Assembly (NCBI GenBank): GCA_026418175.1
Contig: JAOABX010000024.1
Location: 1 to 38,921 of the forward strand
Source: Flavobacteriales bacterium
GTDB lineage: Bacteria > Bacteroidota > Bacteroidia > CAIKAF01
Direction: 5' to 3'
DNA: 38,921 nt
Positions 1 to 8,335 of this stretch are shown one piece after another (positions within the stretch are counted from its first letter, which is position 1; each line of letters begins with the position of its first letter). The notes beneath the pieces are model-generated. The model saw nothing but the letters and a program-made list of their open reading frames with translations. It made no database searches and had not been told where the DNA came from. The position numbers and the translations under genes are program-made.

Positions 1-1335
1 GATTTACCCATACAACCAACCGACACGGTAATCATAGGAGGTAACAATTACCGTTTAGGCATCATGAACGGTGAATTTGCAATTGTTTCAGAAGCCAGTC
101 CTTCCGTTGAAAGCAGGGAAGTAAGCTTTTACATGGAAAAAGGAAAAACAAAAACTGTAAGACTAACCTGGAGAAGAGTTAGCCTGGTTTTACCTGACGA
201 AAATAATCAGCCCAAAACCATAAACGGTTATATTTTAGAAAATTATCTGTACGGAGATAATTACCTGACACCTGAAGAACAAAGAGCTCTTTATATAGAT
301 TTCAAAAACAGGCATCCCAAGCTCAAAAAGGGTACCGAGGAATTTAAGGAGGCCATTATAAATGACAAGTATTTCAATTGCATACTTTTGAAATACGGTT
401 ATGCGGTAACTTGCCACAAAGCTCAGGGCGGTGAATGGGACAATGTATTTGTTTTTTGGGATAAAGGAGTAAAAGATAATTTCAATTTTTTTGAGGATGA
501 GCACGACCGCTCAGGTAAGACAAATTCTGAGTTTTATCGTTGGGCATACACCGCTGTAACCCGTGCATCCAATAAACTCTTTTGCATCAATCCGCCTTAT
601 TTTACATCCTTTTCAGGCATGAATTTTATTGATGTGAATGTTCAAAAAGCCTTCAATGCGTTGACAGGGCAATCAAATCCTACAGTTGAAATCAATATCA
701 GTGAAGTTTTACCGGAGTTAGAAAAATTTGGTTTAGCTGATGCACCATTGACCATCCAAGATCATTTTATTCACAGGTGGTATAATCTGCATAAGCATTA
801 TATAGATATTGTTGGATGGGAAAAGAAAGGCTATGAAATTTGGTACAAATTCGCTAGAGAAGATAAAACGGCAGGAATAAAGTATTCGATAAACGGTCAG
901 AATCAATTTAATACTACTTATCAAAATAAAATTCCTAAACTCACAAATTCTGATGAGTTATTTGAAACCATAACAAAAATACTAGAGAATGCTACTCCGA
1001 TTGTAGTAAACAGAAACACCATTGAAGGTATTCTGACGAAACTTGAATTTGACATAGCCATTGAAGAAGAAAAGCCATTTTTAAAAAATCTGTATGATTT
1101 AATCACCAAGAATTTATCAGAAGGTGAAATTATTTCCAACATTCAGCATCTCGAATACCGCGAAAGATATGCCATTGAAAAAAATGGAAAGTCTTGTGTT
1201 ATTGACTTTGAGTATGATAAAGCGGGCTTTTTTGGTCGGGTGCTTCCATTAGAAAAAAAATGTGACAGCCCGGAGCTGCTTACCAAAATTAAATCTATAG
1301 TAAATAAGCTTAAAGAGGCCGATTATGTCATTTAA
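1..1335 (+). CDS. RecD-type SF1 DNA helicase, 3' part only
   Basis: The frame is open to the left edge, so the N-terminal part with Walker A and B is outside the window. What remains starts with a segment like the small SH3-like domain of RecD/RecD2 (the NNYRLGIMNGEFAIV stretch, bases 43-87). Next is the UvrD_C_2-like motif TCHKAQGGEWDNVFVF (about 409-456) and the arginine-finger motif YTAVTRASNKLF (about 550-585). These are the late helicase motifs of superfamily 1B. About 240 further residues form a C-terminal extension I do not recognise. The TAA stop overlaps the start of the next gene by 11 bases, so the two are probably co-transcribed. Helicase assignment is sound; the cellular role is not known. 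An accessory or defence role is possible from the partner gene, but this is inference. Confidence 0.8.
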   Translation, partial: DLPIQPTDTVIIGGNNYRLGIMNGEFAIVSEASPSVESREVSFYMEKGKTKTVRLTWRRVSLVLPDENNQPKTINGYILENYLYGDNYLTPEEQRALYIDFKNRHPKLKKGTEEFKEAIINDKYFNCILLKYGYAVTCHKAQGGEWDNVFVFWDKGVKDNFNFFEDEHDRSGKTNSEFYRWAYTAVTRASNKLFCINPPYFTSFSGMNFIDVNVQKAFNALTGQSNPTVEINISEVLPELEKFGLADAPLTIQDHFIHRWYNLHKHYIDIVGWEKKGYEIWYKFAREDKTAGIKYSINGQNQFNTTYQNKIPKLTNSDELFETITKILENATPIVVNRNTIEGILTKLEFDIAIEEEKPFLKNLYDLITKNLSEGEIISNIQHLEYRERYAIEKNGKSCVIDFEYDKAGFFGRVLPLEKKCDSPELLTKIKSIVNKLKEADYVI

Positions 1336-2881
1336 AGAAATCAAAGAATTACGACAAGCGGGTAAGCTTGATGAAGCTTTGCAAATGGCAAATAAGGCTT
1401 TAGAAGCAGAACGCGACAACATTTGGAATAAGCGGGCGGCTGCATGGGTGTATTATGATTTTCTCAAAAAGAACGTTCATCCTGATTCATTTGAAGCATT
1501 TAGGGATAATCTTATTAAGATTAAAGATTTGCAATTACCTGAAGATGAGAAAATGGTGTTTGATAAATGTGCTTGGCAGATAGGTAAATTCATTTTTGAG
1601 TTGCAAAACAAAGAGCCGATTGATTATAGAAAAATCAATGAATTATTTGAAATTATTAAAGATTTTCATTTCTCCAAGCCATCTGAGGCATATTCATTTC
1701 TTTACAAAGCTTTTCACAAAGGCTATCAAAACTGGTCAAACTATCTGGCTTTCGCTGATTGGTGGAATTTCGAGAACTTCTTATCCAAAGATTATTTAAA
1801 AGAGGAATTCAATGGGAAAAAGATAATGTCTATTGCCGAACAGGCATACATTGCTTATTCCAAAAAGCTTTTGGAAGGAGCACCGTTAGATCCTTTTGGA
1901 CAACAACGAGTGATTGATAAAGAGAAAATTCAAACATTTTTACCAAAACTGGATGCTTTGATTGATAAACATCCCGAATTCCAATATCCGCCATATTTTA
2001 AAGCAAATCTACTTTTAAAGTTAGGCGATGCTGAAGATGCATTAACAGCATTTCTACCTTTTGCCAGACAAAAAAGAAATGATTTTTGGGTGTGGGTATT
2101 ATTGGCAGAAATATTCCCGAACGATAAAGAAAAACTATTTGCCTGTTATTGTAAGGCACTAAGTTTAAGAACACCGGATGAATATTTAGTAAAACTCAGG
2201 CAAAAATTCGCAGAGATACTCATTGAAAAGAAAATGTACAATGAAGCTAAGACGGAAATAGAAAAGATTATTCAAACAAGGGATGTAGAAAAATGGAATT
2301 TACCCAACCAAATAATCCAATGGACAAAACAAGAGTGGTACAAATCTGCCACGACTAAAAAAGACAACCATGATTTGTATTCAAATCACATTAAGCAAGC
2401 AGAGGAAATTTTATTTCAGGACATACCCGAAGAAATAGTTGCAGTTGAGTTTGTGAACGAAAACAAGGGTATTCTTCATTTTGTTAAAGATAAACGGAAA
2501 TTTGGATTCTTCAAATATTCGAGAATTTTAACGAAACCACAAATTGGTGACCTTTTAAAGGTACGTTTTAATGGAGACGGACAAGATGGTTTTTATAAAA
2601 TCCTGACTGCAAAAAAAGCGGACTCTAATGTGACATCTGATGCAATGAAAGATTTTGAAGGAACATTAAAGATAATCTCTCCTCAGAATTTTGGTTTTGT
2701 CGATGATGTTTTTGTTGAACCTAAAATTATAGAAGAAAGCAAACTAACTGATGAACAACATGTAAAGGGAAGAGCGATACTATCATTCAATAAAAAGAAA
2801 AATAAATGGGGATGGAAAGTAATTAGTATAAATGATGATGATTTATGGTATAAAAGAAAAGATTTTAGATTTTCAATTTAA
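1325..2881 (+). CDS. Helical-repeat (TPR-like) protein with C-terminal cold-shock/OB-like domains
   Basis: A 518-residue soluble protein with no signal peptide or membrane segment. Residues 1-50 look like a TPR (KLDEALQMANKALEAE), and about 50-350 are mostly helical with more TPR-like units near 225-245 and 300-315. Two small beta-rich segments follow, at about 372-430 and 444-503. The second (GTLKIISPQNFGFVDDVFVEP) resembles a cold-shock domain, which binds single-stranded nucleic acid. The gene overlaps the helicase gene by 11 bases, so the pair is likely translationally coupled. A reasonable inference is that this protein is a nucleic-acid-binding partner of the helicase. Similar TPR plus OB-fold proteins occur in prokaryotic conflict loci, but I cannot assign a named system from the visible part. 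Confidence 0.75.
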   Translation: MSFKEIKELRQAGKLDEALQMANKALEAERDNIWNKRAAAWVYYDFLKKNVHPDSFEAFRDNLIKIKDLQLPEDEKMVFDKCAWQIGKFIFELQNKEPIDYRKINELFEIIKDFHFSKPSEAYSFLYKAFHKGYQNWSNYLAFADWWNFENFLSKDYLKEEFNGKKIMSIAEQAYIAYSKKLLEGAPLDPFGQQRVIDKEKIQTFLPKLDALIDKHPEFQYPPYFKANLLLKLGDAEDALTAFLPFARQKRNDFWVWVLLAEIFPNDKEKLFACYCKALSLRTPDEYLVKLRQKFAEILIEKKMYNEAKTEIEKIIQTRDVEKWNLPNQIIQWTKQEWYKSATTKKDNHDLYSNHIKQAEEILFQDIPEEIVAVEFVNENKGILHFVKDKRKFGFFKYSRILTKPQIGDLLKVRFNGDGQDGFYKILTAKKADSNVTSDAMKDFEGTLKIISPQNFGFVDDVFVEPKIIEESKLTDEQHVKGRAILSFNKKKNKWGWKVISINDDDLWYKRKDFRFSI

Positions 2882-2989
2882 AGAGTAATATTTAAAGGAA
2901 AAATTAATAGAAGCTTTCTTGAAAAATTAAAAAAAGTAAACTAGATTAAAAAGAAATGTAAATAGTTAGATTACTTAGTATCAGCAAAA

Positions 2990-3185
2990 CTACAGCGCCT
3001 TTCTGATCTCGCTGACCGCCTCATCGCCTTCCGGAAACCATTCGCCCGAATTAGAACCCTAAAAACATTGGAGACACTCTAATTCATCGTCTATTACCCA
3101 ATATTTTTACAAAATCCTTGCAAAATTTTGCAATATCAGAAATGATAGGCGAAAAAAAATTTCTCACAAAACTAAAAAGGTAGTT
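2990..3185 (-). pseudogene. Decayed copy of the zinc-ribbon gene found at 4717-4980
   Basis: Read leftward, this stretch matches much of the intact zinc-ribbon gene near xseB. The shared end reads WFPEGDEA, then diverges to VSEIRKAL before its own TAG stop at 2990-2992. An upstream DDELEC segment is also shared. It is not functional: an in-frame TAG follows the CF of the last cysteine pair, a frameshift precedes DDELEC, further stops interrupt the FFAYHF region, and several zinc-binding cysteines are lost. The 5' end of the gene is absent. It is the only recognisable content of the 344-base gap between the TPR-like gene and the next small gene. Confidence 0.8.
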
Positions 3186-3225
3186 TCCAAAAAAAGTGTA
3201 TATGAAGTGTAGTTTTTTAAGCTAA

Positions 3226-3468
3226 CTACTTTTTCATCCGTTCTAATAAAAACTCTATTATTGCACGTAATATCTCATACGAATAATAAAGAATAGAAAA
3301 GGATAGAAGTCCTGGCCAAAAAACACAATAAAGAGCCCAATACCAATAACTATTTACAAATCGGCTATGGTAAGCTTTAAAATAAATATAAAGCAATATT
3401 AAGACTGCAATATGTGACACAACAATATAAATTGTGAATCCTTGTTCTATGGTTGATGTTGTTTCCAT
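3226..3468 (-). CDS. Small two-helix membrane protein, unknown function
   Basis: An 80-residue protein with two clear hydrophobic segments, at about residues 10-30 and 42-62, and a positively charged end (ERMKK). It is rich in Tyr and Trp near the membrane boundaries, as expected of a real small membrane protein. I do not recognise a family. It lies in a very AT-rich segment between the decayed and intact zinc-ribbon copies, next to other leftward or hypothetical genes. No ribosome binding site is obvious, which is normal in this phylum. A chance ORF is possible but the regular hydrophobic pattern argues for a gene. Confidence 0.5.
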   Translation of the reverse strand: METTSTIEQGFTIYIVVSHIAVLILLYIYFKAYHSRFVNSYWYWALYCVFWPGLLSFSILYYSYEILRAIIEFLLERMKK

Positions 3469-3634
3469 GATTAAATGTTCTTTAATAATGAAAATACCAT
3501 CTTAGTTGTATTCGATGCTATAAAATTCTAAACTAATATGATTCATGGGTTCATTTCCACAGTGAAAATAAAATAGCGCTTTCTTTATTTTTAAGTCTTT
3601 TCAATTTTTTACTAAATCACTTATTCTCATCATT

Positions 3635-4018
3635 TTATTCTTTTACATAGTATATTATGAAATGGAATATATCGGTAATTTCTCCATTTCCCTGATTTAC
3701 ATAAAAGAAATCCATAAAATCTGGACCTACTGCTAAAACATAATAATTGCCCGTGTTTGAAAATAATGTATATACATTATTTAGTTCTTTATTTTTATCC
3801 ACTATATGATAAATAGCAGTTTCACCATCTATTGTGCATACAATATAATCATCTTTAAAAATGAATTCTGTGAATGAATTTAAAACTATAGTACGTTCAA
3901 ATTCACCAGTAATTTTATTTTTTTCAAAAATTTCCATTGTGTTACTATATGCTTTAGGCTGAGCGTATAGTTGAAATAATGTAAATATGCTAAATATTAC
4001 AAGTAATACCGTTTTCAT
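3635..4018 (-). CDS. Secreted hypothetical protein
   Basis: A 127-residue protein starting with a classic signal peptide: MKT, a hydrophobic core VLLVIFSIFTLF, and a likely cleavage after YAQ at residue 20, so it is probably periplasmic or surface-exposed. The mature part alternates hydrophobic and polar residues, as in a beta-rich fold (for example NNVYTLFSNTGNYYVLAVG). No catalytic motif or known domain is visible. It sits inside the small accessory island with other hypothetical genes and shares their low GC content. Confidence 0.6.
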   Translation of the reverse strand: MKTVLLVIFSIFTLFQLYAQPKAYSNTMEIFEKNKITGEFERTIVLNSFTEFIFKDDYIVCTIDGETAIYHIVDKNKELNNVYTLFSNTGNYYVLAVGPDFMDFFYVNQGNGEITDIFHFIIYYVKE

Positions 4019-4091
4019 AATTCTATATCTAAGTTTTACTAATTATTATCATTTAAAACCAGCATTTATACTATATCTATAAACACCTGAA

Positions 4092-4164
4092 TACCCCATT
4101 GAGATTTTTACCAAAGAGCTACTGCTAACTTGGTAGTAGCTCTATTCAGCTGAGCTATGTGTTT
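4092..4164 (-). other. Decayed tRNA-like sequence
   Basis: Read leftward, 73 bases can be laid out as a damaged tRNA. There are seven acceptor bases, then TA, then a perfect D arm (GCTC, loop AGCTGAATA, GAGC). A 17-base anticodon-like arm follows (ACTAC, CAAGTTA, GCAGT; 4 of 5 pairs), and a T-arm-like region with about 4 of 5 pairs. The acceptor stem has only about 4 of 7 pairs, the base before the anticodon is A instead of the invariant T, and the TTCRA of the T loop is missing. It cannot be a working tRNA. The D-arm match is strong; the rest could be chance. Confidence 0.35.
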
Positions 4165-4435
4165 AATAAAATATAAAATCATTAAACCTTCATATAATTT
4201 TAGATATTGATAAACCTTAAAACCAGCAATCGTAATCTTACCGGCACACCGTATCACTCCACGATTTGGACTTGTGGCAAATAATGTAATTGGAATATAT
4301 GAAATATTTTTCATAGGCTATTTTTAAGCAAATTTTATTAAGAAAAGTGCAATTATTTTTCACTAAAAGATCTACTGCAAAAAGATTGCTCTTATTAAAT
4401 CTTTCTTTGAGTTAAAAGAACCTATTACTGAATGT

Positions 4436-4720
4436 ATGAGTAATAAAATTGAACTTTATTTGTTTAAAAATCCTGATAAAATAGTTTGGGATTTATCGTA
4501 TGTACAAAAAAGTTATGATTTAATTCGGCTGAAAGAAATTACGTTAATAAATCATAGTATTTATGAAGAAGAGATATATATCAGTACAGAATATCTCAAA
4601 AAGAGATTTGTCAATAATTTAAATCGAATACGAGTTACATCCCAGTTAGCAAACTATTTATTTGAACATTTACCGGAGCTGCATGATCAGATTACAGATA
4701 GAATCATTGAAAGAGATTAA
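4436..4720 (+). CDS. Hypothetical protein, 94 residues
   Basis: A 94-residue soluble protein without signal peptide or membrane segment. The composition looks coding, with mixed charged and hydrophobic residues and a helical C-terminal half (TSQLANYLFEHLPELHDQITDRIIERD). I do not recognise a family. The only rightward gene in the island, it converges on the zinc-ribbon gene, and their stop codons overlap by four bases. The tight convergent end suggests this is where the inserted segment meets the ancestral neighbourhood. The start at 4436 is the first ATG of the frame. Confidence 0.5.
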   Translation: MSNKIELYLFKNPDKIVWDLSYVQKSYDLIRLKEITLINHSIYEEEIYISTEYLKKRFVNNLNRIRVTSQLANYLFEHLPELHDQITDRIIERD

Positions 4721-4980
4721 TTGAGTGATTTTTTTAATTCATTCAATGCTTCATCGCCTTCCGGAAACCACTCCCACGAATTGGAACGCTGAAAGCATTG
4801 GGGACACTCTAATTCATCGTCTTTAACTCCACAGTTTTTGCAATATCCTTGCACAGCAGGGCAATCCCAGAAATGATAGGCAAAAAAACACTTCTCGCAA
4901 AACCAGAAATCTTTTTCCAGCTGAATTTTGTACCGACAATGCGGACAAACCGGCAACGGCTTATTTGAAAAATTATTCAT
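4717..4980 (-). CDS. Zinc-ribbon protein, unknown function
   Basis: An 87-residue protein with four CxxC pairs: CPHC (12-15), CEKC (28-31), CKNC (47-50) and CPQC (59-62), plus an extra Cys at 40. This is enough to bind two zinc ions in a double zinc-ribbon. Such domains bind nucleic acid or proteins; no enzyme motif is present. The C-terminal WFPEGDEALNEL segment is acidic and probably helical. Its start overlaps the end of xseB by eight bases, so it is co-transcribed with the exonuclease VII genes and may act with nucleic acids, though that is inference. A ruined copy lies at 2990-3185. Confidence 0.75.
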   Translation of the reverse strand: MNNFSNKPLPVCPHCRYKIQLEKDFWFCEKCFFAYHFWDCPAVQGYCKNCGVKDDELECPQCFQRSNSWEWFPEGDEALNELKKSLN

Positions 4981-5173
4981 TCAAATTCTTTAATACATCG
5001 TTTACTTGCTGTTGTGTATCGCGTAACCTCGATTTGCAAAAGTGAATCAGCTCCGAAGCCCGTTTCACGGCATTAGCCAACTCATCTACGGGCATCTGGC
5101 CTGTTTCAAGTTTTTTGATAATGCTTTCCAATTCCTGCAGTGCTTCGGCGTAAGATTGTTGTTCAGGATGCAT
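4973..5173 (-). CDS. xseB: Exodeoxyribonuclease VII small subunit
   Basis: A 66-residue protein with the XseB pattern: YAEALQELESIIKKLETGQMPVDELANAVKRASELI, two helices forming a hairpin around a conserved LE.G.....L.....A..L signature. Several XseB copies coat the extended helical arm of XseA in the exonuclease VII complex, which degrades single-stranded DNA from both ends. Length is typical (60-80). It overlaps the end of xseA by 11 bases and the zinc-ribbon start by eight, so the three genes form one leftward operon. Confidence 0.9.
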   Translation of the reverse strand: MHPEQQSYAEALQELESIIKKLETGQMPVDELANAVKRASELIHFCKSRLRDTQQQVNDVLKNLNE

Positions 5174-6530
5174 GATGTATGGTGTTTTGAATTACAGTAA
5201 TAAGTTGGCCATCGTAAAGTTGCACTAATACCGAATCGCCCGGAGTGGTGTGGCGTGATGAGGTAAGCACCTTTCCGTTGTGATAGGTAATACTATAACC
5301 GCGCTTTAAAGTAGCTTCAGGAGACAATAAATTAACTTTTTCTTCCTGCTGATTAAGCTGGTGGCTGTGCTGGGTAATCAGATGTTCTGTGTAGCGTTGC
5401 AATCGGTCAGGCCATACGTCATACAACTGCTGATGATGACGCTGAAGGATTTGGTTTGTCTGCAAAGCCAAAGCATGCAACATATGTTGCAAGGTTTGTT
5501 GGCTTTTATAAACGGCTTGCGCCCCACTCACCTGAAACCGGCGTGTAAGTTCCAGCAGATGCCCGCCCTGCAAACCCAGCAGGGTTTCTGATTGCTGTTT
5601 CATTCGGCTCGTCCATTCATCTATCTGCAACTCGATTTGCTGAAACTGCTGAATAAGAAAATATCCTGTTTCAGACGGAGTGATCAGGTTACGGGCTGCC
5701 ACTAATTCTGTTACCGTTTGATTGCTGGCATGGCCAATACCGGTAAGTACAGGCAACGGAGCCTGTGCCACGGCAGAAGCCAGCTCGTACTGATCGTAAG
5801 CACTGAGACCGGCATCCCCGCCGCCGCCTCGAATCAACAAAATAAGGTCATATTTATCAGCGTGTTGTGCAATGGCTTTTAACTGAGCCGTAATGGAACT
5901 CACCGCCTGTTCTCCTTGCAAAAACGCAGGAAACAGGGTATGTTGGAAACGATATCCCTGTTCATTGCCGTCAATAATGCTCAAAAGATCGTGATAACCT
6001 TTGCTGGTTTCAACAGATATAATGGCTAAGCGCTTGGGAAGAACAGGAAAAGGAAGGGATTTATTGAGATCGTATAACCCTTCATTTTTCAGGCGTTCGA
6101 TGCACTCCGCCCGTTGCCGGGCCAGATCGCCCAGGGTATATTGCGGATCAATGTCTTCTACTACCAGTTTCAGACCGTTCACCGGATGAAACTGTACAGA
6201 AACCAGCATGAGGATATTGATGCCGTCACGCAGGGTTTCGCCGGTTACCTGTTCAAACCTTCGGTTGATTTCCAGGTAAGCATCTTTCCAAATCATGCCC
6301 CGCATCTCGGCCACAATCTTTCCATGATTTTTTTCAGTAAACTCCGGATAGCAATGGCCTGAACGCGAATAATAATTGAGTTTATGCAGTTCGGCTTTAA
6401 TCCAATACTGTGCTGTATAAGTACGTTGTAAAGTCTGCCGAATATTCTCCGCCAGCTGCAGCAGGGTGTAGATATGTTTCTTCTCCGTACTCACTGACAC
6501 AAGTTTACAAAAAGAAAGAAGCAGATACAA
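5163..6530 (-). CDS. xseA: Exodeoxyribonuclease VII large subunit
   Basis: The catalytic subunit of exonuclease VII, at 455 residues near the family's usual 400-460. An N-terminal OB-fold (about 20-120: YWIKAELHKLNYYSRSGHCYPEF) binds single-stranded DNA. The central nuclease domain carries the ISVETSKGYHDLL segment, the glycine-rich LLIRGGGGDAGLSAYD motif, and GIGHASNQT with its conserved His. A long helical region with many Gln follows (about 300-400), then a C-terminal LKRGYSITYHNGKVLTS segment. The first 12 residues are unlike the family, and two GTG codons (at 6500 and 6494) are better starts because homologues begin just before the YTLLQLAENI helix. First gene of the xseA-xseB-zinc-ribbon operon. 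Confidence 0.93.
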   Translation of the reverse strand: MYLLLSFCKLVSVSTEKKHIYTLLQLAENIRQTLQRTYTAQYWIKAELHKLNYYSRSGHCYPEFTEKNHGKIVAEMRGMIWKDAYLEINRRFEQVTGETLRDGINILMLVSVQFHPVNGLKLVVEDIDPQYTLGDLARQRAECIERLKNEGLYDLNKSLPFPVLPKRLAIISVETSKGYHDLLSIIDGNEQGYRFQHTLFPAFLQGEQAVSSITAQLKAIAQHADKYDLILLIRGGGGDAGLSAYDQYELASAVAQAPLPVLTGIGHASNQTVTELVAARNLITPSETGYFLIQQFQQIELQIDEWTSRMKQQSETLLGLQGGHLLELTRRFQVSGAQAVYKSQQTLQHMLHALALQTNQILQRHHQQLYDVWPDRLQRYTEHLITQHSHQLNQQEEKVNLLSPEATLKRGYSITYHNGKVLTSSRHTTPGDSVLVQLYDGQLITVIQNTIHHAS

Positions 6531-6774
6531 TAATTTTCAACACATTCAAGAGTTGATAAAAAATTAAAAAATTATGTTATTAAAAAGCAATAAAGAAAAG
6601 CAAGAATAAAGTTCTATTTGATGGTAAAAAATTATCATTTTCTAAGAAACTATTTTAAACAAAATACTTTAAATCATTTATGCAAAAACACTGCACTCAA
6701 AAAAATTTTTTTTGTACATACATACTAAAACCAACCCTGATTTAGTTAAAATTTTATTTAAAACTTGCAGCGCT

Positions 6775-7293
6775 ATGAAAACCCTCCTTCTAAACTTTAT
6801 CCAAGCAGGCTTTTATTGCTTTTTTACTCCAGTTTTATTCGTATTTGCCGGTGATTCAACCCAACAAATGCCAGATCCCCTGGAAGGCATTTGGAATATT
6901 CATGTGATACGTTCTTTGTATTATAATGGACAACTGGTTAGTCAGGAAAAAGAATCCAATATCGCCACCTATGCAATCCTTAGAAATAAAAATAACCAAT
7001 TGGAAGTAACATATATTGGAGTAAAAGCAAAATATGATACTCCAAATTCATTCAAAGCGTGGTTTTGTTCCAGCTCAACACCAGATATTTATTTATATAA
7101 ATGTCGTTTTAAAAAACCTGTATATTGGGAAGTACAAACTACAGCCCGATTGTATAATAACAACATTCTGGAATATGAATATTTTGTTCATCGAAGGTTT
7201 ATGTATTTTGTATATGGTAAGGATTATGTAAATGCAGGGTATCAATTGCACTGGCATTTTTACTGGACCCGCGACACCAGCTTAAAAACCTAA
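6775..7293 (+). CDS. Secreted hypothetical protein, possibly lipocalin-like
   Basis: I place the start at the ATG at 6775, not the in-frame ATG at 6712. The later start gives a proper signal peptide: MKTLLL, a hydrophobic stretch to about residue 25, then VFAG. The upstream 21 residues have no such feature. The mature protein (about 147 residues) begins PLEGIWNIHVIRSLYYNGQLV and runs through alternating strand-like segments. The 'L.G.W.......' opening is common in small lipocalin-like periplasmic proteins of Bacteroidota, but that is only a resemblance. The divergent 245-base gap before it is AT-rich and holds no other gene. Confidence 0.6.
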   Translation: MKTLLLNFIQAGFYCFFTPVLFVFAGDSTQQMPDPLEGIWNIHVIRSLYYNGQLVSQEKESNIATYAILRNKNNQLEVTYIGVKAKYDTPNSFKAWFCSSSTPDIYLYKCRFKKPVYWEVQTTARLYNNNILEYEYFVHRRFMYFVYGKDYVNAGYQLHWHFYWTRDTSLKT

Positions 7294-7341
7294 TCACCTT
7301 TTTTTAATTCGTACTATTTTTTAACTACTTTACACTGATTT

Positions 7342-7932
7342 ATGCAAATACTCGGACAAGCACTACACGAATTTAAACAGCAACTGGATAATAAAAGCCT
7401 GAAATTCCACTTAAAAACAGGATTTAAAACACTGGATTATTTTGCTGGAGGTTATTATCGAGGTGAAATGACGGTAGTAGCCGGACGTCCAGGCATGGGA
7501 GTTACTTCCTTTTTACTGGAATCAGCCATAAATATGGTAAAAAACCACGGATACCGAGGGGCTTATATTTCGGTGGATCATAATGAACAACTCATCCAGG
7601 CCAAGTTGATGTCGATTCTGACCAATGTTCCGGTAAAAAATTTACTGGATGAAAATCTGAAAAAGGAAACACTCAAAAAGATTACGTTAACGGATGATCA
7701 ACTATCACTTCCCTTATATGTTCATGCACAAACCAATCGGATGCTGGAAGAGCTGATGAATGAAATTATGGTTCTACACAGCCAGCACCCATTGGATTTT
7801 GTAATGGTAGATACCGTTCAGAATATTATCCTTACCGAACGAAATCATTTCTGCAGCCAGTTTGATCATTTTAATGAAATGCTGCTTCATCTCACCACAT
7901 TTTTCAGAGAGCAAGATATCGCTTTAATCTGA
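7342..7932 (+). CDS. DnaB-like helicase core domain, first fragment, Walker A lysine replaced
   Basis: Resembles only the C-terminal RecA-fold half of the replicative helicase DnaB. The N-terminal primase-binding domain is absent: the match starts at about residue 25 (TGFKTLDYFAGGYYRGEMTVVAGRPGMG). The Walker A motif reads GRPGMGVTS, where DnaB has GKT or GKS, so the catalytic lysine is Val. The Walker B-like strand is LDFVMVDTVQ (normally ending in IDYLQ). The frame ends at a TGA (7930-7932), but without it the same frame continues through FSRKVEDRGGDKRP, typical DnaB sequence, into the next fragment. TGA is a normal stop here (murG and murC use it). Either a decaying paralogue or an inactive ATPase. 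It lies directly upstream of the retron-like RNA. Confidence 0.75.
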   Translation: MQILGQALHEFKQQLDNKSLKFHLKTGFKTLDYFAGGYYRGEMTVVAGRPGMGVTSFLLESAINMVKNHGYRGAYISVDHNEQLIQAKLMSILTNVPVKNLLDENLKKETLKKITLTDDQLSLPLYVHAQTNRMLEELMNEIMVLHSQHPLDFVMVDTVQNIILTERNHFCSQFDHFNEMLLHLTTFFREQDIALI

Positions 7933-7986
7933 GGTTCGCGGTTTAGCCGGAAGGTAGAAGACCGGGGAGGTGATAAAAGACCGTAT

Positions 7987-8298
7987 ATGTCTGATATCAG
8001 CATCAGCGGAATGTTAGAAGAAAAAGCAGAAAAAGTACTATTTCTGTATCGTCCGGAATATTACGGGATAGAACGTGATGAAAACGGAATCATGATGAAT
8101 GGCATTATGCATGTAATTATTGCCAAAAACCAATCAGGCCCTACCGGCGATGTTACCTTATTTGCCGGCGAACACCGGAGTCATCCGTTCCGGGTAGTTG
8201 ATCCGAAATCAGATGATGAATATCTCAAAAAATACATTTACGAAGAGGATGATTTATATGAGGAAGAAGAAGATGATGATGATGATGCGCCTTTTTAA
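7987..8298 (+). CDS. DnaB-like helicase core domain, second fragment
   Basis: In the same frame as the preceding fragment and separated from it only by the TGA at 7930-7932. It carries the DnaB-like tail: SDISISGMLEEKAEKVLFLYRPEYY (family form: SDLRESG.IEQDAD.V.FLYRPEYY) and HVIIAKNQSGPTGDVTLFA (family form: IIAKNRNGPTG). The end is an unusual acidic tail, EEDDLYEEEEDDDDDAPF, not part of the helicase fold. Coding would truly resume at 7933; the ATG at 7987 is only the next possible restart. Conservation after the stop suggests the nonsense change is recent or is a sequencing error. The gene ends 38 bases before the retron-like RNA. Confidence 0.65.
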   Translation: MSDISISGMLEEKAEKVLFLYRPEYYGIERDENGIMMNGIMHVIIAKNQSGPTGDVTLFAGEHRSHPFRVVDPKSDDEYLKKYIYEEDDLYEEEEDDDDDAPF

Positions 8299-8335
8299 AC
8301 ACATATTTAATTAAATAAAAATCTCCATGAGATAC

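Noticed and set aside
4108-4314. Leftward 68-residue ORF
   Set aside because: Its 3' third runs through the tRNA-like sequence, giving the kind of peptide (IAQLNRATTKLA) that comes from translating tRNA genes, and the rest shows no domain or signal.
7342-8298. TGA read as a sense codon (alternative genetic code)
   Set aside because: murG and murC in the same window end in TGA at tight ATGA overlaps, so TGA is a normal stop.
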